Origin: an uncultured Pseudomonas sp.
GTDB lineage: Bacteria; Pseudomonadota; Gammaproteobacteria; Pseudomonadales; Pseudomonadaceae
Length of the DNA stretch: 5,711 bases
Reading direction: 5' to 3'
Assembly: GCA_946886875.1 (NCBI GenBank)
Contig: CAMPJN010000259.1
Span: forward strand, 1-5,711
Under the pieces are notes generated by a model. That model did not search any database. It was given only the letters and a program-made list of their open reading frames with translations, and was not told the origin of the DNA. Positions 1 to 5,655 of this stretch are shown here, piece by piece. Every line of letters starts with the position of its first letter. Position 1 is the first letter of the stretch. A program made the position numbers and the translations under genes.

Positions 1-555
1 GTGTGGGGCGACCAGCATCATCACCTGATAGACCACCAGGCGGCTTTCGCCTTCGTTGCCGAGGATGCGTTGGTAATCGAGGGAGAACAGTAGCGTCAGG
101 GTGATCTGCTCGACCAATTGCCCCAGCGACTGCGTATCGCTGTGCAGATGGCCTTCCGCTTTGAGCCGCGCCAATAGCGCTGCCAGCGTGCGTTTCAGCG
201 CATTGAGCCAGTTGCGGATACCACGTGCCAACTTGGGCAGGCGGCCGGCGAGATTGGACAGATCCTGGAACAGGAAGCGGTAGTGGGCCAGGCGCTCGAC
301 GATCAGATGCAGGAATAGCCAGTAGTCTTCGACATCCAGACTGACGTCGTCGGGTGGGTCGAGCAGCGGCGCCAGTTCGGCCTGGAAGCGTTCGAATAGC
401 CCCAGGATCAGCGGCTCCTTGCCATGGTAGTGGTAGTACAGATTGCCTGGGCTGATACCCAGTTCATTGGCGATTTCCAGAGTGGAGACATTGGGTTCGC
501 CCTGCTGATTGAACAGCACTCTGGCGCACTCGAGGATACGCTCGCTGGTTTTCAT
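1..555 (-). CDS. phaD: PhaD, TetR-family transcriptional regulator of the pha cluster (3' end cut by window edge)
   Basis: TetR-like regulator that, in Pseudomonas putida, activates the pha promoters and probably senses a fatty-acid-derived CoA metabolite (family knowledge). 185 codons are visible, from ATG at 555 to the window edge without a stop. PhaD is usually about 204 residues, so roughly 20 C-terminal residues are missing. The protein begins MKTSERILECARVLFNQQGE. The N-terminal helix-turn-helix lies at about residues 22-48 (VSTLEIANELGISPGNLYYHYHGKE), here with the TetR-type N-L-Y-Y-H signature. The rest is the helical ligand/dimerisation domain, including YWLFLHLIVERLAHYRFLFQ at about 78-97. 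The ribosome site is weak: AAGAAG at 561-566, only 5 nt from the ATG. The gene follows phaC2 after 74 nt with no convincing terminator between, so it is probably co-transcribed. Family and gene are near certain; the ligand is inferred. Confidence 0.95.
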   Translation of the reverse strand, partial: MKTSERILECARVLFNQQGEPNVSTLEIANELGISPGNLYYHYHGKEPLILGLFERFQAELAPLLDPPDDVSLDVEDYWLFLHLIVERLAHYRFLFQDLSNLAGRLPKLARGIRNWLNALKRTLAALLARLKAEGHLHSDTQSLGQLVEQITLTLLFSLDYQRILGNEGESRLVVYQVMMLVAPH

Positions 556-629
556 CCGGTCTTCTTATTCTGTTCACGGGAAGGCGGCGGCAAATGCCCC
601 GCGGTGAATGTGGCTGATCGTCATTGCGC

Positions 630-2324
630 TTAGCGTACGTGAACGTAAGTGCCGGGCGCAGCCTCCATCGGCGGGTATTGCCGATTGCCCAGGGTCGACT
701 GGCTGTCGTGCAGTTCGCCGGCATGCTCCTGAATCCACTCGAGCCACTGTGGCCACCAGCTGCCATCGTGCTTTTGCGCCTCATGCAGCCAGGCACGCGG
801 GTCGCCACTGAATTTATCATTCTCGAAGTAGCTGGCTTTCGGGCTGCCTGGCGGGTTGAGAATGCTATGGATATGCCCGCTGTTGGCGAGAACGAAGCGG
901 CGTTTGCCGCCGACCAGCAGTGCCGAACGGTAAACCGCGTCCCAGGGGGTGATGTGGTCCCTGACGCCGGCCACGTTGAAATTGTCGACAGTGACTTTCA
1001 GCAAGTCGATCGGCGTGCCGCAGACTTCCAGGCCACCGGCTCGGGTAAGCGGGTTGTGCTTGAAAAAGTCGATCAACTCGCCGTGCAGCGCGGCGGGCAG
1101 GCGGGTGTTGTCGTTGTTCCAGTAAAGAACGTCGAACGCCGGTGGTTCTTTGCCGAGCAGGTAGTTGTTGATCCAGTAATTCCAGATCAGGTCGTTGGGC
1201 CGCATCCAGGCGAACACCTTGGCCATGTCACGGCCGTCCAGGACGCCATGCTGGTAAGAGCGACGTTTGGCCATCTCCAGGGTTTGTTCGTCGGCGAAGA
1301 GCGTCGACGGGCTGTCGATCTTGCTGTCGAGCAGGCTGACCATATAGGTGGCACTGGAAACTTTGCGCAGCTGGCGCTTGGCTTGCAGATGGCCTTGCAG
1401 GGCGGCGATGGTCAGGCCGCCGGCGCAGGCGCCGAGCAGATTGACAGCCTTGCTGCCGGTAATGGCCTGGCAGGCTTCCAGCGCTTCTTCAAGCGCTTGC
1501 ACGTAGCTTGAGAGTCCCCACTCACGGTGCTGGGTGTTGGGGTTGCGCCAGCTGACGACGAAGGTCTGCAGGTTGTTCTTCAAGGTGTACTGAACAAAGC
1601 TCTTGTTGCTGGAGAGGTCGAAAATATAGAACTTGTTGATTTGTGGCGGCACGATCAGCAAGGGCTTGGCGTACTGTCTTTCGCTCATGGACTTGTACTG
1701 GATCAGCTCCAGCAATTCATTGCGAAACACCACGGCGCCGGGGGTTGCGGCAAGGTTGCGACCGACTTCGAAAGCCTGTTTGTTGACTTGACGTGGCATG
1801 CAGTCGTTGTGCAGCACATCGTCGAGTAGATGGCTTACCCCTTTGAACAGGCTGGCGCCGCCGGTGTTGAACAGCTCTTTGAGCGCCAGCGGATTGAGCA
1901 GGGTATTGGACGGCGCCAGGGCATCGCCGAGCAGCGCGGCGATGAAATGAGCGCGGGCCCGCTCGTCGGGTTCGAGGTTGCTGTCGTCGATCCACTGATC
2001 GAGTTGTTTCTTCCAGGCCAGATAGGCCTGCAGGCCGCGTCGGTAGAAAGGGTTGAGACGCCAGGTCGGATCGGCGAAGCGTTGGTCTCGCGGATCGACT
2101 TTGTACGGGGTGTCGCCGATCAGGACGCGGCCCAGCTGACCGCCCAGCGCCAGCGCGTGACGGGCGCTGTGAAACGGATGCTTTAGCCCTTGCAGAAACA
2201 GGCTGCGGACAGTGGAAAGCAGATCGCGACTGCTCAGACCAATCACTGCGTTCTGCGCATTCATAAAGCTGGCAGGGGTTGGCGCTGGGGTTGGTGAAGA
2301 ACCGCTGGGTGACTTGTCTCGCAT
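630..2324 (-). CDS. phaC2: PhaC2, class II poly(3-hydroxyalkanoate) synthase
   Basis: Polymerises medium-chain (R)-3-hydroxyacyl-CoA into PHA on the surface of cytoplasmic granules, releasing CoA. The protein has 564 residues; Pseudomonas PhaC2 is usually about 560. An N-terminal PhaC domain (about 60-240) is followed by an alpha/beta-hydrolase fold. The lipase-like box G-A-C-A-G gives the nucleophile Cys300; Asp456 (in RDHITPW) and His484 (in NSGHIHS) complete the triad. The start is the ATG at 2324 (MRDKSPSGSS), supported by GGAG 9 nt upstream and by the N-terminus of relatives. The frame stays open to a TTG at 2381, but those 19 residues resemble no family N-terminus. Oddities: a tandem PTPA-PTPA at residues 11-18, N-D-C-M-P-R-Q-V at 173-180 where PhaC1 has N-G-G-M-P-S-Q-V, and His486 where PhaC1 has Gln481. 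It ends YVHVR-TAA, 74 nt before phaD. Its leader carries a possible sigma-54 promoter. Confidence 0.97.
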   Translation of the reverse strand: MRDKSPSGSSPTPAPTPASFMNAQNAVIGLSSRDLLSTVRSLFLQGLKHPFHSARHALALGGQLGRVLIGDTPYKVDPRDQRFADPTWRLNPFYRRGLQAYLAWKKQLDQWIDDSNLEPDERARAHFIAALLGDALAPSNTLLNPLALKELFNTGGASLFKGVSHLLDDVLHNDCMPRQVNKQAFEVGRNLAATPGAVVFRNELLELIQYKSMSERQYAKPLLIVPPQINKFYIFDLSSNKSFVQYTLKNNLQTFVVSWRNPNTQHREWGLSSYVQALEEALEACQAITGSKAVNLLGACAGGLTIAALQGHLQAKRQLRKVSSATYMVSLLDSKIDSPSTLFADEQTLEMAKRRSYQHGVLDGRDMAKVFAWMRPNDLIWNYWINNYLLGKEPPAFDVLYWNNDNTRLPAALHGELIDFFKHNPLTRAGGLEVCGTPIDLLKVTVDNFNVAGVRDHITPWDAVYRSALLVGGKRRFVLANSGHIHSILNPPGSPKASYFENDKFSGDPRAWLHEAQKHDGSWWPQWLEWIQEHAGELHDSQSTLGNRQYPPMEAAPGTYVHVR

Positions 2325-2333
2325 AGGGCAACA

Positions 2334-2337
2334 CTCC
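2334..2337 (-). promoter_or_regulatory. Ribosome binding site of phaC2 (decides the start)
   Basis: GGAG lies 9 nt before the ATG at 2324. The alternative upstream TTG at 2381 has no comparable purine-rich site, so this motif fixes the phaC2 start. Confidence 0.75.
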
Positions 2338-2376
2338 GTCGTCAAGCCGTGAGACTTCAAGGGGTACAACTTAAGC

Positions 2377-2392
2377 AGCAAAGCTTATACCA
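2377..2392 (-). promoter_or_regulatory. Candidate sigma-54 (-24/-12) promoter for phaC2
   Basis: On the minus strand the sequence reads TGGTATAAGCTTTGCT. It has the invariant GG-N10-GC spacing and fits the relaxed pattern TGGYAYRNNNNYTGCW at every position; against the strict TGGCACG-N4-TTGCW it has three transitions in the -24 part. The start site would be near 2366, about 42 nt before the phaC2 ATG. Sigma-54-like sites have been proposed upstream of pha synthase genes in Pseudomonas (family knowledge). No enhancer-binding-protein site was identified, though a short dyad lies directly upstream at 2397-2411. TATAAG within it could be read as a sigma-70 -10 box, but no good -35 box is seen. 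Confidence 0.5.
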
Positions 2393-2505
2393 GGGCGCGC
2401 AACTGCTGCGCTGCGGGTGCACGCGAGCCGGATATAGGCGGCGCTGCGGCCCTGGATTCGATCAAACGTATCGGCTGCGCACCATGACGATGCGGGCGCG
2501 CCTAG

Positions 2506-2758
2506 CAGGCCATTGAAAACTACCTGCATTGGCAATACTGCGTTAAAGCGGCCCGGGGCTCGGCGTCTCAAAATACTCATTTACAGCAGGGAAGCTCCGC
2601 TTTTGACTAGCTTTGCTCATCCTGCGGGCCAGTCTGCGGCTGTTACTCCGCTACGCTTCGTTGCGGTCGTTTTCCTTGTCTTGCCTGCCTGGCTCGGGCT
2701 TCCTGCTTTGCTCTACCTCCTGCATCCATGCAGTCGTCGCCTACGTTTTCAACGGCTG
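2506..2758 (-). mobile_element. MITE-like dispersed repeat, copy A (full length, flanked by CTAG)
   Basis: A 253-bp non-coding element. The left end is CAGGCCATTGAAAAC and the right end, read inward, is CAGCCGTTGAAAAC: terminal inverted repeats differing by one transition and one missing G. Both ends are bounded by CTAG (2502-2505 and 2759-2762), consistent with a 4-bp target duplication. It has no transposase-sized reading frame, so any movement would need an enzyme encoded elsewhere. The inner part of the right end (CGTAGGCG, then GGCAGGCAAGACAAGG) recurs in inverted orientation at 5655-5711. Sequences of this kind recur in Pseudomonas genomes (recollection, not a search). It separates phaZ from phaC2. 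The parent insertion-sequence family is not identified; a 4-bp CTAG/CTAA target fits several families, including the IS5 group. Confidence 0.75.
2720..2733. repeat. Short palindrome inside repeat copy A
   Basis: CTGCAT-CC-ATGCAG is a perfect 6-bp inverted repeat with a 2-bp centre. It lies in the 47-nt stretch (2690-2736) that copy A has and copy B lacks. Function unknown. Confidence 0.55.
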
Positions 2759-3619
2759 CTAGGACCTTTCGGTGGTGCGCGAGGGCTGCGGGTGCATTAC
2801 CGCGCGTTGGCGCTCCTCGGCGAGAAATTTCATGATGATTGGCGCCACTGCTTCGGCGCGGGTAACCAGGAATAAGTGACCGTCATCGATTACATGAAGT
2901 TCCGAGTTGGGAATGCGCCAAGCCAGCAAGCGCATATTTATCAAGGGAATCAGCGGGTCGTCATCGCCCGCCAGGACCAGGGTCGGTTGGCGGATCTTGT
3001 GCAGCCAATGGATGCTGGTCCAGCCGAGGCCGGCGAACAGCTGCCAGTAATAGCCCATCTTGCCGCCGGAGCGCACTTTACTGGCGTGCGCCATGGCCAG
3101 GCTCGGGTCGCGACGAAAGGCGCCGCCATAGATTTCGGGAGCGATCAGCACGCCATAAGAGGGCTGTACATAGCGTCGCGGACTGGCCATGCACCACAGC
3201 ACCCTGGGTTTGCCTGGGACCATCACCGCGCCGGCCGAAGTGGCAGCAAGCACCAGTTTCTTGCAGCGTTCCGGGTAATCGTGGGCGAACTGTTGGGCGA
3301 GGGCGCCGCCCCAGGACACGCCGATCACGTTGACCCGGCCGTAGTCCAGGTAGTCGAGCATGCGCGCGGCAAGTTTGGCCAGCCCCGGGAAACGGAACGG
3401 CGTGTTGGGGGTAGAGGAACCGCCGACGCCCGGTACGTCGAAGGCGATCACTTCCAGGTCGGAATCGAGCGCCTTGACGAAGGGCATTACCAGCTCAAGG
3501 TTGGCGCCGATGCCGTTGAAAATGAGTAACGGTGCCATCTTGCTGCTACCGGGGCGAACCGCGGTGCGGATGGTTTGACCACCCAGCTCGATGGTACGAA
3601 AGACGAAAGGTAACGACAT
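2759..3619 (-). CDS. phaZ: PhaZ, intracellular medium-chain-length PHA depolymerase
   Basis: Granule-associated serine hydrolase that releases 3-hydroxyalkanoic acids from stored PHA, making the polymer a turnover pool with PhaC. The protein has 286 residues, close to the usual 283-285. It is an alpha/beta-hydrolase with the oxyanion-region motif LLIFNGIGANLELV (about 31-44), the lipase box G-V-S-W-G with Ser102, Asp221 in GDDDPLIP and His248 in DDGHLFL. These are the triad positions described for the P. putida enzyme. The start is ATG at 3619 (MSLPFVFRTIEL), with AGGG 9 nt upstream. It follows phaC1 after 104 nt. The C-terminus (RTTERS) is slightly longer than in relatives, and its TAG stop (2759-2761) lies within the CTAG flank of repeat copy A. 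Apart from that downstream insertion the gene appears intact. Confidence 0.97.
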   Translation of the reverse strand: MSLPFVFRTIELGGQTIRTAVRPGSSKMAPLLIFNGIGANLELVMPFVKALDSDLEVIAFDVPGVGGSSTPNTPFRFPGLAKLAARMLDYLDYGRVNVIGVSWGGALAQQFAHDYPERCKKLVLAATSAGAVMVPGKPRVLWCMASPRRYVQPSYGVLIAPEIYGGAFRRDPSLAMAHASKVRSGGKMGYYWQLFAGLGWTSIHWLHKIRQPTLVLAGDDDPLIPLINMRLLAWRIPNSELHVIDDGHLFLVTRAEAVAPIIMKFLAEERQRAVMHPQPSRTTERS

Positions 3620-3675
3620 GCGCAGAAGCCCTAAGTATTGAAATGCTGGTTAGACCTTCCCGGCCGCGCTGGCAA

Positions 3676-3695
3676 GCGGCACTTCCAGGTGCCGC
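3676..3695 (-). terminator. Hairpin between phaC1 and phaZ (possible attenuator or mRNA 3'-end stabiliser)
   Basis: A perfect 7-bp stem, GCGGCAC/GTGCCGC, with the six-base loop CTGGAA (minus strand), in the 104-nt phaC1-phaZ spacer, starting about 28 nt after the phaC1 stop. The downstream strand is TTGCCAG, not a run of T, so it is not a canonical intrinsic terminator. It more plausibly causes partial termination or protects the phaC1 3' end, letting phaC1 and phaZ be expressed at different levels. Confidence 0.45.
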
Positions 3696-3723
3696 CGGCG
3701 GATATTGCGCATTGCTCAGCCGA

Positions 3724-5403
3724 TTAGCGCTCGTGAACGTAAGTGCCCGGTGCGGCAGCGCCGGCCGGGTAGTTTTTATTGCCCAGCTTGGCGGGCGCCT
3801 TTTTGCTTTCGCCAGAGCGCTCGGCCAGCCATTTTTGCCAATGCAGCCACCAGGAGTCGGCGTGTTTGGTCGCGCTTTCCTGCCAGGCCTTGTGGCTTTC
3901 GGGCATCTCGGTGTTGGTCATATAACGCGCCTTGGGGTTGCCTGGCGGGTTGAGAATGCTTTGGATGTGGCCGCTGTTGGACAGGACGAATTCGCATTTG
4001 CCGCCGAACAGAGCCGCCGACTTGTAGCACGACACCCATGGGGTGATGTGGTCGGTGGTGCCGGCCACGCAGTAGAGGTCGCAGGTCACCTTCTTCAGGT
4101 CGATCGGGGTGCCACAGACTTCCAGGGCGCCGGCGCGGATCAGCGGGTTGGACTGGAACATCTCGATGAACTCGCCATGCAGTGCCGCTGGCAGGCGTGT
4201 GGTGTCGTTGTTCCAGTGCAGGATGTCGAATACCGGCGGCTCGTTGCCGAGCAAGTAATTGTTGACCCAGTAGTTCCAGATCAAGTCGTTCGGGCGCATC
4301 CAGGCGAATACCTTGGCCATGTCGCTGCCTTCCAGTACGCCTTGTTGGTAGGAGCGGCGCTTGGCTGCTTCCAGGCTCTTTTCGGTGACGAACAGGGCAA
4401 CATCGGTTTCAACCCGGTTATCCAGCACGCTGACCAGCAAGGTCAGGGCATGCACTTTCTGTTCACCGAGGGCCGCATAGTGGCCGAGCAACGAGGCGGT
4501 GGTCAGGCCGCCGGAGCAGGCGCCGAGCATGTTGACATCCGGGCTGCCGGTCACCGAACAGACCACTTCGATGGCTTCCTTGAGGGCGGCGATATAGGTT
4601 GAAAAGCCCCATTCGCGCTGCGCCTTGGTCGGGTTGCGCCAGCTGACGACGAAGGTCTGTATACCGTTACGCAGAAGAAAGCGTGCCACGCTTTTTTCCG
4701 GTGACAGGTCGAATACATAGAATTTGTTGATTTGTGGCGGTACTACCAGCAATGGGCGCTCGAGGACTGTTTCGGTGGTCGGCTTGTACTGGATCAGTTC
4801 CAGTACCTCATTGCGGAAAATAACCGCGCCGTCGGTGGTGGCCAGGGTCTTGCCGACCTCGAATACCGACATGTTCACCTGGCTCGGCATGCCGCCGTTA
4901 TGCACGATGTCCTTGGCCAGGTGGGAGAGACCGTCGAGCAAGCTCTTGCCGCCTGTTTCGAAAAAGCGTTTTACCGCGGCCGGGTTAGCCAGAGTATTGC
5001 TCGGGGACATGGCGTCGGTCATCAAATTCACGACGAAGTGACCACGGCTGGCATCCTGTTCCGACAGGTTGCTGTGCTCGATCCAGTCGTGCAATTCCTT
5101 GCGCCAGGACAGGTAGGTTTGCAAGTAGCGTTTGTAGAGTGGGTTCTGACTCCAAGCCGGATCGGCGAAACGACGGTCACCGGGCTCGGGTTGCAGTTCT
5201 GACTGACCGAGCAGAACGTTTTTCAATTCGATGCCGAAATGGGCGGCATGCTTGGCGCTATGGAAGGGTTGCTTGATCGCCTGCCTGAGCACCAGGCGGG
5301 CTGCAGCAAGAATATCTTTACCGCGAATACCAATAACCGGGTTTACGCCGAGGGTGTTCTCTGATGCCTGTGACTTTAAATCATCGTTGCTTTTATCGGT
5401 CAT
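3724..5403 (-). CDS. phaC1: PhaC1, class II poly(3-hydroxyalkanoate) synthase
   Basis: The main medium-chain-length PHA synthase: it joins (R)-3-hydroxyacyl-CoA units, typically C6-C14, onto the growing granule polymer. The protein has 559 residues, exactly the usual class II PhaC1 length, running from MTDKSNDDLKSQASENTLG to APGTYVHER. The N-terminal PhaC domain (about 60-240) is followed by the alpha/beta-hydrolase catalytic domain. The box G-A-C-S-G gives Cys296; Asp451 (TTDHITPW) and His479 (SNSGHIQS) complete the triad. Of the positions known to tune class II synthases, Ser325, Ser477 and Gln481 are the common residues, but position 130 is Asp (LMTDAM) where close relatives have Glu. The start is ATG at 5403, with GGAG 9 nt upstream. 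It is the first gene of the cluster and is followed by phaZ. It shares a 29-nt perfect match with phaC2. Confidence 0.98.
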   Translation of the reverse strand: MTDKSNDDLKSQASENTLGVNPVIGIRGKDILAAARLVLRQAIKQPFHSAKHAAHFGIELKNVLLGQSELQPEPGDRRFADPAWSQNPLYKRYLQTYLSWRKELHDWIEHSNLSEQDASRGHFVVNLMTDAMSPSNTLANPAAVKRFFETGGKSLLDGLSHLAKDIVHNGGMPSQVNMSVFEVGKTLATTDGAVIFRNEVLELIQYKPTTETVLERPLLVVPPQINKFYVFDLSPEKSVARFLLRNGIQTFVVSWRNPTKAQREWGFSTYIAALKEAIEVVCSVTGSPDVNMLGACSGGLTTASLLGHYAALGEQKVHALTLLVSVLDNRVETDVALFVTEKSLEAAKRRSYQQGVLEGSDMAKVFAWMRPNDLIWNYWVNNYLLGNEPPVFDILHWNNDTTRLPAALHGEFIEMFQSNPLIRAGALEVCGTPIDLKKVTCDLYCVAGTTDHITPWVSCYKSAALFGGKCEFVLSNSGHIQSILNPPGNPKARYMTNTEMPESHKAWQESATKHADSWWLHWQKWLAERSGESKKAPAKLGNKNYPAGAAAPGTYVHER

Positions 5404-5654
5404 CTACAAACGCTCCATTGTCCTGAGACGGATACCGGCGTACGGCTGTGCGCGACACAGGGCCACAGGGCCAAGTACTGACCGGGTTTAACAGGGGCGG
5501 AACCATCCGCGATTATCAATACATCGGAAAGGCCCGACGCAGAAAGCTTTTTCATAGCCCCTGGTTACCCGAGTTTTCTGATTTGTGCAAGCTGGCCGCG
5601 AGCTGGGCCAAGAAGCGCGAAGTATGCCGATAACGATTAGAAAATGCGCTCTAA
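5404..5654 (-). promoter_or_regulatory. phaC1 upstream / cluster promoter region
   Basis: About 250 nt with no convincing gene. Reading toward phaC1: an inverted site at its far edge (5636-5655), a TGATAAT resembling a -10 box (5512-5518) but without a good -35, a GCGGA-N4-TCCGC dyad (5497-5510), a tandem 8-bp repeat (plus strand ACAGGGCC twice, 5457-5472), and the ribosome site GGAG (5413-5416) 9 nt before the ATG. No sequence with GG-N10-GC spacing and a good -24/-12 match was found. The promoter cannot be placed firmly by eye. Confidence 0.5.
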
Positions 5655-5655
5655 C
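5636..5655. promoter_or_regulatory. Candidate PhaD-type operator
   Basis: Inverted half-sites ATTAGA-N8-TCTAAC: two 6-bp halves, five positions matching, separated by 8 bp. As I recall, the P. putida PhaD operators are described as two inverted 6-bp half-sites separated by 8 bp overlapping the promoter boxes; the half-site sequence was not compared. On the minus strand TCTAAT (5641-5636) matches a TATAAT -10 box at 5 of 6 bases. If it were one, the -35 would fall inside repeat copy B. It lies about 235 nt from phaC1, which would mean a long leader. Confidence 0.35.

Larger units (their letters stand above)
2325..2501 (-). promoter_or_regulatory. phaC2 leader region (non-coding)
   Basis: About 177 nt between the repeat element and phaC2. 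No convincing gene is seen. Reading toward phaC2 it holds a short dyad (GCGCA-N5-TGCGC, 2397-2411), a -24/-12 promoter match directly after it, and the phaC2 ribosome site. Without the inserted element this would be the whole phaZ-phaC2 spacer, so the original gap was about 180 nt. Confidence 0.6.

Noticed and set aside
556..629. An intrinsic terminator between phaC2 and phaD.
   Set aside because: Only a short GGCA-TT-TGCC dyad is present, with no T-run; read-through is more likely.
2325..2381. A 19-residue N-terminal extension of PhaC2 starting at a TTG (2381).
   Set aside because: It has no good ribosome site, overlaps the candidate promoter, and does not match PhaC2 N-termini; the ATG at 2324 has GGAG at 9 nt and a family-like start.
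2513..2875. A plus-strand open frame across the repeat element and the phaZ 3' end.
   Set aside because: It is composed of repeat sequence and antisense phaZ; no protein-like features.
624..4602. Long plus-strand open frames opposite phaC2, phaZ and phaC1 (for example 624-1511, 2876-3529 and 3532-4602).
   Set aside because: They are antisense shadows of GC-rich genes with clear homology on the minus strand; their translations show no recognisable domains and no ribosome sites were seen.
5404..5654. A sigma-54 promoter upstream of phaC1, as proposed in some pseudomonads.
   Set aside because: Candidate GC positions were checked for GG ten bases upstream; only a poor match around GGCTATGAAAAAGC was found, lacking TTGC at -12.
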